From the NCBI GenBank assembly GCA_038212445.1, contig JBBQUM010000011.1, positions 142,314-206,313 of the forward strand: a stretch of DNA of 64,000 bases, given 5' to 3'. The translations under genes and the position numbers were made by a program. Under the pieces are notes generated by a model. It saw only the letters and a list, made by a program, of their open reading frames with translations, was not told where the DNA came from and searched no databases. Within the stretch, counting starts at the first letter, position 1, and the number at the start of each line of letters is the position of its first letter. This DNA comes from TMP-7 sp038212445 (GTDB lineage: Bacteria; Acidobacteriota; Terriglobia; Bryobacterales; Bryobacteraceae). Shown here piece after piece: positions 18,455-26,790 of the stretch.

Positions 18455-20002
18455 CTAGTTCTGCGTTGCGCGAGTGTAGAAGCCCGCAAGATCGGTTCGC
18501 AATTGCTTCAGCGCATCGACGTTCAGGTAAATCATGTGTCCCGAGTGGTAATAGCCGAACTCGACATTGCTGCGGAGTTTGGACTCGAGCCCCATATGCG
18601 CGAGGTCGTACTCAGTGATGAAGAACGGTGTCGCCAGGTCGAACAGTCCGTTAGCAGAGAAAACGCGCAGCTTCGGATTTTTCCGAATGGCATCGGCGAG
18701 ATCACCGGCCACATACGCATCCCGCATCGGTTGCGCCTGCGCACCAGGACCACCGCCGCCACCGGGAGGACGATGCGTGTGATCCCACATCTGGTTCAGA
18801 TTGGGTCCGCGCAGCAGGTACGTTTCCTTGGCGTTGTACTTCAACTCGCGATCCAGATAGTCGTTGAACGCCGACGTGTACGCTCCGGTGATGCCCGTGC
18901 TTGACGGATCGTAGCCCGGATTCTCGCCGGCCGCATCGGTGTCAGAGCCTTCGAATCGCGCGTCGTATCGCCCAAGGATCAAACGCTTGTCGCGCATCAA
19001 CTCTTTGCGGAAGCGCGTCGGACTGATTCGCAAATTCGCCTCTTTTACGTATTGCAGGCTCAGTCCTGTATAGCCGCCGAGTTTCGCCGCGATCGCGTCC
19101 ACTTGCGTCGCCGACAAGTTGTGGCCCTGCGCCAGTGCCTCGCTGTAAGGACCGCGCGCAAAGGCGCGAACTTCGTCCAGAAACGCCTTCTCGTCCCGTC
19201 CCTTATGCTGGATCTTCTCGAAGTGCCACGCGATGGCGGCGTACGACGGCAGACAACCTACATACTCACCGTCGAGTCCTGGGGCGCGAATGAAGTAGTT
19301 GAGGATGGTCGACATGAGAATCACGCCATTGAAGGACATGCCGCTAGCCTCCAATGAATCCACCAGCGCCGCTGACCGCGTTGTTCCATACGACTCGCCG
19401 AATAGAAACTTGGGCGAGTTCCAGCGTTTATTCACGGTCACGTAGCGCTGTATGAACTTGGCGAACGCCTGCACATCCTGATCGGTGCCAGCGAAGTTCT
19501 TCATCGTGCCCTTGCCCACTGGCCGGGAAAATCCGGTACCCATGGCGTCGATAAACACCAAGTCCGTCTTGTCCAGAATCGAGTGTTCGTTCGGGACCAC
19601 CTGGTAAGGGCCGGCGCCGGTTGCCTCAGGACTCTGCGTCACTACGCGAACGGGCCCCACGGAGCCCATGTGCAGCCATAGACTGGCCGAACCCGGTCCA
19701 CCGTTGTATAGGAACGTCACCGGCCGCGAACGCAGATCGCTCACGCCTTTTAGCGTGTACGCGACATAGAAAATGGTGCCGTTCGGCTTCTCGTCCTCGC
19801 CGTCAATCAACAGCGTGCCGGCGGTGGCGGTGTAGCGCAGATTCTTGCCGTCGAGCGTGAACTCGTGATCGGTAGACGAATTGGTGATCGGTGGAATCGG
19901 CGCCGTCTTTTCCTCTGCATTTTCAGCAGGGGCCGGGCGCTGAGCGAACGCTGTGAGGCCAAGGCCAAGCAGGCATACCGCGAGAGACGCGAGTTTGGTC
20001 AA
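18455..20002 (-). CDS. Secreted serine carboxypeptidase-like peptidase (S10)
   Basis: TTG at 20002 is preferred because a strong AAGGAGAA box lies five bases upstream and the signal peptide (LTKLASLAVCLLGLGLTAFAQ) begins there; an in-frame GTG at 20032 adds ten charged residues. The mature protein has YNGGPGSASLWLH for the oxyanion region and the nucleophile in FGESYGTTR (about residue 204 from TTG), both typical of family S10. The final GYYHSGHMIY carries the histidine. It contains a Gly-rich insert (RPPGGGGGPGAQAQP). It should remove C-terminal residues from peptides in the periplasm. Confidence 0.85.
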   Translation of the reverse strand: MTKLASLAVCLLGLGLTAFAQRPAPAENAEEKTAPIPPITNSSTDHEFTLDGKNLRYTATAGTLLIDGEDEKPNGTIFYVAYTLKGVSDLRSRPVTFLYNGGPGSASLWLHMGSVGPVRVVTQSPEATGAGPYQVVPNEHSILDKTDLVFIDAMGTGFSRPVGKGTMKNFAGTDQDVQAFAKFIQRYVTVNKRWNSPKFLFGESYGTTRSAALVDSLEASGMSFNGVILMSTILNYFIRAPGLDGEYVGCLPSYAAIAWHFEKIQHKGRDEKAFLDEVRAFARGPYSEALAQGHNLSATQVDAIAAKLGGYTGLSLQYVKEANLRISPTRFRKELMRDKRLILGRYDARFEGSDTDAAGENPGYDPSSTGITGAYTSAFNDYLDRELKYNAKETYLLRGPNLNQMWDHTHRPPGGGGGPGAQAQPMRDAYVAGDLADAIRKNPKLRVFSANGLFDLATPFFITEYDLAHMGLESKLRSNVEFGYYHSGHMIYLNVDALKQLRTDLAGFYTRATQN

Positions 20003-20053
20003 TGCGATTCTCCTTTCCGCGTATTCTCGCACAGGAAGGAGGATCGCAAGCCT

Positions 20054-20335
20054 TTACGGATTGTTCGGCGGAGGCGTTTCCGCCTTCGGTTGCGCGCGGA
20101 CTACGACGATGGTGAACTTCGCGATCAGAGCCCCAATTGCGCCAACCGCCGCGAGAATCGGAGCCGCTGCTGCGCCGATGATGGCAAAGGTCACTGGAAT
20201 CTCGATGAAGGTATTCCCTTTGTCATCCTTGATTACGATGCGCTGGACGTTGCCCTCGTGAAGCAGTTCCTTCACCTTATCCACCAGATCTCGGCCCAAC
20301 ACCTGTATTTCTTCGATGAAATCCTGGAATGCCAT
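20054..20335 (-). CDS. DUF4342 domain protein
   Basis: The 93-residue protein matches DUF4342: an amphipathic N-terminal helix with VDKVKELLHEGNVQRIVIKDD, a short EIPVTF strand and one hydrophobic segment (about 50-75, IIGAAAAPILAAVGAIGAL) that probably enters the membrane. The function is unknown. A TATCCT box on the minus strand (20346-20341) puts the predicted transcript start on the ATG itself. The divergent lipoprotein gene starts 60 bases away. Confidence 0.75.
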   Translation of the reverse strand: MAFQDFIEEIQVLGRDLVDKVKELLHEGNVQRIVIKDDKGNTFIEIPVTFAIIGAAAAPILAAVGAIGALIAKFTIVVVRAQPKAETPPPNNP

Positions 20336-20340
20336 ACCTC

Positions 20341-20387
20341 AGGATACGAGTGCACAACCCGCGAAGTTCCCGTCTCCCATGTATACT
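20341..20387. promoter_or_regulatory. Two divergent -10 boxes for DUF4342 and lipoprotein genes
   Basis: TATCCT on the minus strand (20346-20341) ends six bases before ATG 20335, and TATACT on the plus strand (20382-20387) ends seven bases before ATG 20395. Both would give leaderless messages from one 59-base intergenic region. Confidence 0.45.
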
Positions 20388-20394
20388 TCGGACG

Positions 20395-20859
20395 ATGCGT
20401 ATCCTTCTGATCGTCCTGGCAGTTGGCATTCTTAGCTCGTGCGGCTCTGATCCGAAGCCGGCTGAGACCGTGAAGGTAGCCCCTGAGCCGCCGAAACCGA
20501 AGGACGAGACACGGCGTTTCCCAATTGAGAATCAGGTGAGTACAGAGGTGGTTACTCCTCACTTGCTCGGCAAGGCTTTCATGCCCGGCGGGACCGTCGC
20601 ACATTACAAGAAGGGCGCCGTCGAGTACGACCTGTTTCTGGCAAAGATGCCCAGCGGAACGGAAGCCGCTCTCGCGCTACCCGACTGGCGTAAGGCGCTC
20701 GAAGCTGCAAAGCTGGTGCCGTCGTTCGGCGGCTATTTCGGCAAGGATAACGGACGGCCAGTGTTCGTGTTTTCCAAGGGCGAGTGGATTGCCGGCGTGG
20801 CTGGCCTACCCGAGAAAGACGCGGACGTTCTCGCCCGCACACTGGCCGGACGGATTTAA
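20395..20859 (+). CDS. Small lipoprotein
   Basis: ATG 20395 begins a lipoprotein signal (MRILLIVLAVGILSSCGS, lipobox LSSC), giving 154 residues. A Pro/Glu/Lys-rich linker follows the lipidated cysteine. The remaining domain (about 45-154) has alternating strands and short helices and no family I recognise; it mentions no catalytic motif. An upstream in-frame ATG at 20329 is rejected because its 22 extra residues overlap the DUF4342 gene and precede the signal. It probably sits on the periplasmic side of a membrane. Confidence 0.65.
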   Translation: MRILLIVLAVGILSSCGSDPKPAETVKVAPEPPKPKDETRRFPIENQVSTEVVTPHLLGKAFMPGGTVAHYKKGAVEYDLFLAKMPSGTEAALALPDWRKALEAAKLVPSFGGYFGKDNGRPVFVFSKGEWIAGVAGLPEKDADVLARTLAGRI

Positions 20860-20862
20860 TAA

Positions 20863-21618
20863 TCAGACCATCAGGAAGCCGCCATTCACCTCGATTGTCT
20901 GACCGTGTATATAGCGCGCTTCGTCGGTACACAGGAATGCGATCACGTCGGCCACTTCTTCCGAGGTGCCAATATGGCCTGCCGGCGTGGCGTTGCGGAC
21001 ATTTGTTAGCATCTGCTCGGTCGAGAACACCCGGTGGAAATTCGTGTCGATGGTGCCGGGTGAAATGCAATTGACGCGGATGCCCTGCGGCGCAAATTCC
21101 TTGGAGAGACCCTTGGTGACGGCGTTGATGGCAGCCTTCGACGTCGCATAAGCCATCGCGCCGGGACCGCCGCCGTTTCTTGCCGCCACCGACGAGATGT
21201 TTACCACGCAGCCGCGCTTGCGCTCCACCATGCCAATCAGCACGGCTTTGGCGATGAACACAACGCTGGTGAGGTTCAGGTTGATCACCTGATCCCAAAA
21301 CTCTTCGGTGTAATCCACCACTTTCGTGCGTTGGACGAGTGAGCCTGCGTTGTTGATGAGCAGGTCGATGGTGCGGCCCTTGACGGCGTCGCATAGCGAA
21401 TGAATGCCGTCGCGAGTGCTCAAGTCGGCCTGCAGGATCTCGCCGGTCCCGCCCGCCTTCACCGTGGCTGCAAGCACTGCCTCCGCCTCCGCCTTCTGGC
21501 GGTTGTAATGAATCAGAACGTTGGCGCCTCGCGCTCCAAAGCCGATTGCGGTGGCGGCTCCGATGCCGCTGCTGGCGCCCGTAACGAGCGCGGTTTGTCC
21601 ATCAAATGGTTTCTGCAT
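20863..21618 (-). CDS. SDR-family oxidoreductase (last gene of sugar-acid operon)
   Basis: The 251-residue classical short-chain dehydrogenase has the cofactor motif TGASSGIGAAT, NNAG in LLINNAGS, the catalytic Ser in NISSVAARNGG and YxxxK in MAYATSKAAI. The NHYNRQ-like segment after strand 2 suggests NADP(H) preference. It overlaps the MFS gene by 17 bases and is the last gene of a lacI - glycosidase - MFS - SDR operon. A role in oxidising or reducing a sugar or sugar acid released by the glycosidase, in the manner of gluconate 5-dehydrogenase or KduD, is likely but not shown. Confidence 0.85.
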   Translation of the reverse strand: MQKPFDGQTALVTGASSGIGAATAIGFGARGANVLIHYNRQKAEAEAVLAATVKAGGTGEILQADLSTRDGIHSLCDAVKGRTIDLLINNAGSLVQRTKVVDYTEEFWDQVINLNLTSVVFIAKAVLIGMVERKRGCVVNISSVAARNGGGPGAMAYATSKAAINAVTKGLSKEFAPQGIRVNCISPGTIDTNFHRVFSTEQMLTNVRNATPAGHIGTSEEVADVIAFLCTDEARYIHGQTIEVNGGFLMV

Positions 21619-22834
21619 AAGGGTGTAAAAGTCTTTCGTCCAGGGGTCTCAGTGGGCCTAGCCACAGCCACAGCATGGCTGCGCAGATGAGTGGGAGCAC
21701 GCCGAAGCCGATGAAGGCGGGCGTGTAGGAGTAGTTGTCCACCAGCCATCCGGTGATCAAGGTGAAGATCATCCCGCCGAAGCCCGAGCCCATGCTCGCC
21801 AGTCCGTAAACCGAGGCGACGGCGTTCTTGGGAAACACGTCAGCCGGCAGCGCCAGCATATTGGCCAGTGCTCCCGTATAGCCCAGCATAGCGATCGAGA
21901 CAAAGCCAATCGAGACGGCGGCGCTATCGGCGAGTACGGCTGGAATCGCGGATAGCATGAGCGTTGTGAAAACAGTGATCGTGATCTTTCGAGCCGAAGT
22001 AAGGGGCACTCCGCGTTGGAGCAGTGCGGCGCACAGCCATCCTCCGGCAAGGTTGCCGATTCCCGCCACCGCGAACGGGATCCACGCGTATTTGCCGATC
22101 GAGGCCATGTCGAAGTGACGCGCGCGCTTCAGATATTCAGGAAACCAGAACGTATAGAAATACCAGACCGGGTCGAGAAAAATCTTGGACAGGGTGAACA
22201 CAATCACGAAGCGCGTGCGCAGCAAAGTGGACACGGCAATCGGACGCACGGGAGCGGCGGACGCCTGCACTTCCGGCGTTCGATAGAGCGGCCACCAGAT
22301 CACGAGCCAGATCGCTCCCACGCAGCCGATCGTGACAAAAGCCGCCGGCCATCCGTAGAGTGCCAGTATCGTGGCGACGATGGGCGGCGCCATGATCGCG
22401 CCCAGTGCCGATCCGCTGTTGAAGATACCCGACGCGAGCGCTCGCTCCCGTTCTGGAAACCACTCCGCCACCACCTTCACCGCCGCCGGCCAATTCCCGG
22501 CCTCGCCCATGCCCAATAGAAACCGGTACGCGCCCAGGCTCACCGGGCCGGTTGCGAACGCGTGCAGAATGGCCGCGCCTGACCACCAGGCCATGCACAG
22601 CGCATAGCCGGCGCGCGTGCCTAAACGGTCAATCAGCGGCCCCGACGCCCCGTTCATGATGGTGTATGCGAGCATGAACGCGAATACTATGCGCGAGTAT
22701 TCGGTGTTGCTCATGTGGAACTGATCGCGCAATACGGGTGCCGCCACCGATAGCGTCTGGCGATCAAGGTAATTGATGGCGGTGGCGAAGAATGCCATCG
22801 CGATCATCGCCCAGCGCATACGTGACGGGTTCAC
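21602..22834 (-). CDS. MFS transporter, hexuronate/anion:cation symporter type
   Basis: The 410-residue protein has about 12 membrane helices. NYLDRQTLSVAAPVLRDQF in helix 1 and GMGEAGNWPAAVKVVAEWFPERERA in loop 4 are characteristic of the ACS family (ExuT/GudP), which imports hexuronates and related acids with protons. GTG at 22834 is chosen because it overlaps the TGA of the glycosidase gene (GTGA). ATG at 22819 is an alternative. It probably imports the product of the neighbouring glycosidase. Confidence 0.83.
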   Translation of the reverse strand: MNPSRMRWAMIAMAFFATAINYLDRQTLSVAAPVLRDQFHMSNTEYSRIVFAFMLAYTIMNGASGPLIDRLGTRAGYALCMAWWSGAAILHAFATGPVSLGAYRFLLGMGEAGNWPAAVKVVAEWFPERERALASGIFNSGSALGAIMAPPIVATILALYGWPAAFVTIGCVGAIWLVIWWPLYRTPEVQASAAPVRPIAVSTLLRTRFVIVFTLSKIFLDPVWYFYTFWFPEYLKRARHFDMASIGKYAWIPFAVAGIGNLAGGWLCAALLQRGVPLTSARKITITVFTTLMLSAIPAVLADSAAVSIGFVSIAMLGYTGALANMLALPADVFPKNAVASVYGLASMGSGFGGMIFTLITGWLVDNYSYTPAFIGFGVLPLICAAMLWLWLGPLRPLDERLLHPYAETI

Positions 22835-24966
22835 CGCAGGTCGACTTTCACTGCCTCGTGGATCAGAACCTTGGGCACGGTAGCGTCGATCCACCCACCA
22901 TTTACGTCGGCCTTTAATTCCGTGCCGGCCCGCAGCAGACTAACGGATCGCACCGTCTTACCTTGAGGAACGCGAATTCGCAGGTTGACGTTCTGCACCG
23001 GCAGAAACTCCTCGCGCGAACGTAAATGCTTGTTCTTGTTCCCGGTGTCTGCGAGCAAATGGAGAACAATCGTGCTGTCCGACGCCATGTAGTGCGGCAT
23101 CAGTCCAGGCACGTAGTCGAGTTGATAGGTTCGCTTAGCAGCCAGCCACGGGGCCACCAGGGTGTCGAAATAAACGCGCAACCGCTTCATGCGCGTTTCC
23201 TCATATACGGACTCGAGGCTTGAACCGATGTAGATCACGGGTCCGTTCTGAATCACTGCGGGACCCAGGTTGCGCCGGTGCCCACGGTCAATTGTCTCCG
23301 CCAGCACAGTGGCGCCGGCCGCGGTGAACTGCACCACTTGTGGATCCTGCGGAATCTCCTCGCGAGATTCGAGCTTCAGATAGAGATCCGGGATTTCCAG
23401 CGGTTCTGCGCTCGTGAGGTGCGCGCCAAAACGCGCGGCGAGTCCGAAGTCGGCACGCGGACGCCCGTATTCATCGCACACCGAAGTAAGATGAGTCGCC
23501 AAAATCCGGCCGCCGCCCTCTACGTATGCCGACAGCATCCGGCATTGTGCGTCGCTCAGACAAGGCGCGTTCGGGATGTAAACCATCTGGTACCGCGACA
23601 GCAGATCCGCGGTCATCTGCCAGTCGAGAAATGGTTCCGACTCGTAGCTGTTGGCCTTTAGCAACTGATACGCGCCGTGGTGTGCGTTCTCGTACGCTTT
23701 CGACACCCAGGTCTTGCCTGCGTACCAGTCGATGGTCTGGTCGCTGACGAGAATGCCCACCTGCGGACGGCTGGTGAGCGTTCGCAGCAGCCCGTCGTGC
23801 TTTTTGTGGAAATCGAAAATCTGCTTGACGTAGCGGCCGCTCTCGTAGGCGAGCGGACCCTCAGGCTGATAGAAGAATCGGGATAAACCCCAGTAGACGA
23901 GCCCTGCATTGGCCGCGACTGCCGTAGCGCCGTCGAGCAGCAGTTCCTCGCTCTCCACCGGGTACGAGAACCAGCCGCGCACGCGCTCGTTCTTCATGTG
24001 CTCCCGGTTGTACTGCGTGTGCGTTCCCACGTACGTCCAAGTGACCTTGCCGGTGGACTGACCGAGTTGCAGATTGAAAAGCTTCTCCTCTGGCGTCTCG
24101 GCAGCTTCGAACATAAAGCCGTCCACCACTGGAATCGCGCGATTCCGCCACTCGCGTTTGCTCAGCAGGGAAGTGTCGTTATAAAGCACTGGCACGTCGC
24201 GCGTCGTGCGGATCATCTCCCGGATGTCGCGCAGAAATCCGATGATGACCTCATTCGCCATCCAGTTGGTGTACTCGATCTCATCCTCGAGCGAGAGCTT
24301 GCCGTCCTGGTCCGGAACTACCTTGCCGAAGCGTTTGCGATAGGCCCGCTCACAATATTCGCAATGGCAGTAGTTCTTCGCATTCGCCATCCCCTGGTAA
24401 GGACCGTCAAAATACATGACGTCCACCGGGTAGCCGGTCAGCACCTCCCGCACCAGTGCACGAATCACATCCCGCACCGGCGAATTGATGCAGCCCTCGA
24501 AGTACTTCGTGAATCCGTAGTGCTCGGTGGTCATCGGACGGCCGTCTTTGAATTTCTTCGACCAACCGGCAAAGCGCGGATCCTTTGACGACGTCTCCAT
24601 GAACGGATGGTTGAGCGGGACGTAGGCCACCGCCTTCATCCCTGCCGCATGCAGTCCATCAACCGTGAGGCGCATCGGGTCGCCCTTCAGTTCAGGATGG
24701 ACCGGATAGCCGCTCTTGGTGGGGAAATACGCATAGTAGGAGGCGGCCGGATAGCGCATCGCGTCAGCATTCAACTCCTGCGCGATACTCAGCGCTTTCG
24801 ACGGCTCGTAATCGAACGCCGGATAGAACGGGGGATTGTAGGCTTCGGCGATCAGGATCCGCGGACTGCGAATCCATTCGTAGTTAGCGTCGGCGGCTGA
24901 AAGAGGAGAGCCGGCCAGCAGAAAGCCGGCAGTCTTGAGAAGGTCGCGGCGGGAAAGCGTGGTCAT
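22831..24966 (-). CDS. Tat-exported putative glycoside hydrolase with trimerisation-like domain
   Basis: The 711-residue protein begins with a twin-arginine signal (SRRDLLKTAGFLLAGSPL). Residues about 35-330 look like a TIM barrel of the GHL6/hypothetical glycosyl hydrolase type (DVMYFDGPYQG, NSPVRDVIRALV). The middle contains a beta-galactosidase trimerisation-like Rossmann domain (about 395-560, VGILVSDQT, LSAYVEGGGRILATH), and a beta-rich tail follows. It is probably a periplasmic or secreted exo-glycosidase. The Tat signal suggests folding before export. It starts with an ATGA overlap on the lacI stop, so the regulator and enzyme are made from one message. Confidence 0.75.
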   Translation of the reverse strand: MTTLSRRDLLKTAGFLLAGSPLSAADANYEWIRSPRILIAEAYNPPFYPAFDYEPSKALSIAQELNADAMRYPAASYYAYFPTKSGYPVHPELKGDPMRLTVDGLHAAGMKAVAYVPLNHPFMETSSKDPRFAGWSKKFKDGRPMTTEHYGFTKYFEGCINSPVRDVIRALVREVLTGYPVDVMYFDGPYQGMANAKNYCHCEYCERAYRKRFGKVVPDQDGKLSLEDEIEYTNWMANEVIIGFLRDIREMIRTTRDVPVLYNDTSLLSKREWRNRAIPVVDGFMFEAAETPEEKLFNLQLGQSTGKVTWTYVGTHTQYNREHMKNERVRGWFSYPVESEELLLDGATAVAANAGLVYWGLSRFFYQPEGPLAYESGRYVKQIFDFHKKHDGLLRTLTSRPQVGILVSDQTIDWYAGKTWVSKAYENAHHGAYQLLKANSYESEPFLDWQMTADLLSRYQMVYIPNAPCLSDAQCRMLSAYVEGGGRILATHLTSVCDEYGRPRADFGLAARFGAHLTSAEPLEIPDLYLKLESREEIPQDPQVVQFTAAGATVLAETIDRGHRRNLGPAVIQNGPVIYIGSSLESVYEETRMKRLRVYFDTLVAPWLAAKRTYQLDYVPGLMPHYMASDSTIVLHLLADTGNKNKHLRSREEFLPVQNVNLRIRVPQGKTVRSVSLLRAGTELKADVNGGWIDATVPKVLIHEAVKVDLR

Positions 24967-25973
24967 TTGATTGCGCGGCAGGATTCTCGTTCGATCAACT
25001 TCACTCCCAACACCAGCAATTCCGGCTCGGGCTTTGTGTCGCTTCGCGAATGGCGCAGCAACATGGCGACGGCCGCTTGTCCGATCTCATATTTCGGCTG
25101 GTGAATCGTCGTCAGCGGCGGATGGACGATGGCCGACATCTCAACGTTGTCGAAACCCACGATCGACAAATCCTCGGGTACGCGGCGACCAAGTTCGATG
25201 CTGGCCCGAATCGCCCCAAACGCCATCGCGTCATTGGCGGCAAAAATCGCGGTAATACGAGGCTGCGACTGTAGAAGGTCGTGCGCCATCTCGTAGCCGC
25301 CCGCATAGCTGTTCTCGCCGTGGATGACATCCACAGCCGGTTGGCGTTTCGACGCCTTCATCGCGTTGACGAATCCGCGAGCCCTCAGCGTCATGTTGCC
25401 GTGTCGTTTGGGCCCCGTCAGATGCGCAATACGGCGATGCCCAAGACGGACAAGGTAGTCGGCGGCGATCGCCCCTCCGGCTTCGTTGTCGGCCGTTACC
25501 GTGGAGAAGATGTTCTTTTCCGACGACCGGTTCAGCAGCACAATTGGCATCCCACTCAATACCAACGATTCCTGCTGTTGCGCGCTGAGCGCCGCCACTG
25601 AGTTCATCAGGATGCCGTCCACGCGCTTCTCAATCAGCGACTGCACGTAGCCCATCTGCTTGCTCGCGTCCAGGTCGCTATTGCACAGCACCAGGTCGCA
25701 TCCCGCGGCGCGGGCGGCGTCTTCTGCGCCTCGCGCCAGTTCTGCAAAGAACGGATTACGAATGTCGCTGACGATCAACGCAAGACTGTGTGACCGTCCC
25801 GTCACCATTGCGCGCGCGACTCGATTTGGACGGTAGCTGAGCCTCTGCGCAACTGCGAGCACCAGTTCGCGCGTGGCCGGGTGCACTCCGTACGCTCCCG
25901 ATAATGCCCGACTGACGGTCGAGATATTAACGCCTGATTCGCGCGCAACGTCTTTTATAGTTACTGGTTGCAA
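24963..25973 (-). CDS. LacI-family transcriptional regulator of the operon
   Basis: The 336-residue protein has an N-terminal helix-turn-helix (VTIKDVARESGVNISTVSRAL, residues 4-24), the hinge PNRVARAMVTGRS and a periplasmic-binding-protein-like sensor domain with ILMNSV and AANDAMAFGAI. It should repress the glycosidase-MFS-SDR operon until a sugar ligand binds. The start is TTG at 25973, with an AGGA box five bases upstream, and it lies inside a LacI-type palindrome (25970-25981). It is first in its own operon, which would make it autoregulated. Confidence 0.9.
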   Translation of the reverse strand: MQPVTIKDVARESGVNISTVSRALSGAYGVHPATRELVLAVAQRLSYRPNRVARAMVTGRSHSLALIVSDIRNPFFAELARGAEDAARAAGCDLVLCNSDLDASKQMGYVQSLIEKRVDGILMNSVAALSAQQQESLVLSGMPIVLLNRSSEKNIFSTVTADNEAGGAIAADYLVRLGHRRIAHLTGPKRHGNMTLRARGFVNAMKASKRQPAVDVIHGENSYAGGYEMAHDLLQSQPRITAIFAANDAMAFGAIRASIELGRRVPEDLSIVGFDNVEMSAIVHPPLTTIHQPKYEIGQAAVAMLLRHSRSDTKPEPELLVLGVKLIERESCRAIK

Positions 25974-25993
25974 ACGTTTCCTAAAGTTTGCAA
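25968..25993. promoter_or_regulatory. LacI-type operator overlapping the regulator's start codon
   Basis: The core AAACGTTT (25972-25979), flanked as GCAAACGTTTCC, matches the CG-centred palindrome bound by LacI/GalR/PurR regulators. A second, larger symmetry, TTGCAAAC...GTTTGCAA (25968-25975 and 25986-25993), surrounds it. The operator covers the TTG start and its ribosome site, so binding would block the start of the whole operon. Confidence 0.6.
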
Positions 25994-26031
25994 GATATAC
26001 ACGCCGATGTCAAGCGTTCACTGAAAAGACG

Positions 26032-26715
26032 CTAATGCGAGGGCTGGGAGCTAGGGTTCTTCTTCGAGAACAACTTCCGGCTGACGTCCGGCAGGAATTC
26101 GTTCAGCATCTGCGACAGCATGTCGGTCACGATGGTCGTGGTAAACCGCTCGAAATTATCACCGGTGGTTCGCTCGTGCCGGTAGTAGATGTTGCCGGCG
26201 CCCGCCGCCACCGCCGCCCCTGTGAATTCCGAAAAGTTAAATCGATTGCGTCCTGAGTCCGTTCGCGTGATGAAACTGCGCGATGCCGCATAGCCCAGTC
26301 GTGACGCGAATGACCCGCTACCCTTTCGGAAGTAGCGCGGATCCTCGTGCAACAGCGAGGGCATTACGCTCTCGGTCATCATATTGCCGATCGCGACGTC
26401 CCCATACGCCGCGGCAAAACGCTTTCCGTAGCCTTTCATGCCTTGGCCGTAGTAGGGATGCGTATTTACAAGTTGCGACCAACCGGCGACGACAGCCGTG
26501 AAGCCGAACACCGGATAGTCTGTGGAATCGTGGAAGCCAATGACGAATTTCTCGCGCGTGCTGATCGGATGAAACGGCGCACTAGCTTCGACAGTGCGGA
26601 AATTCGGCAGAATTCCGAATGCGCGTTTGCCTTCTTCAGGGGAATCCTGCGCCCAGCCAGTCGCCAGGCTCAGGAATAGCACACAGCAAGGCGCCAGCCC
26701 GCTCATTAAACTCAT
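26032..26715 (-). CDS. Secreted hypothetical protein (acidobacterial type)
   Basis: The 227-residue protein has a signal peptide (about 1-23, ending GWAQ). I recognise it as a kind of secreted protein frequent in Acidobacteria, with the conserved HEDPRYFRKGSGS segment, GFHDSTDYPVFGFTA near the N-terminus and NIYYRHERTTGDNF later, but the family has no function I know. The middle contains Ala/Gly-rich helices that could lie in or near a membrane (EFTGAAVAAGAGNIYY). It sits alone between the lacI operon and the sugar kinase gene. Confidence 0.65.
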   Translation of the reverse strand: MSLMSGLAPCCVLFLSLATGWAQDSPEEGKRAFGILPNFRTVEASAPFHPISTREKFVIGFHDSTDYPVFGFTAVVAGWSQLVNTHPYYGQGMKGYGKRFAAAYGDVAIGNMMTESVMPSLLHEDPRYFRKGSGSFASRLGYAASRSFITRTDSGRNRFNFSEFTGAAVAAGAGNIYYRHERTTGDNFERFTTTIVTDMLSQMLNEFLPDVSRKLFSKKNPSSQPSH

Positions 26716-26790
26716 TCTGAAATTGTCCCCTATTGACGGATTGAACGTCCGAGGTTGGACGATCCAGAAGCGCGAATGTTTCTAAAACTT

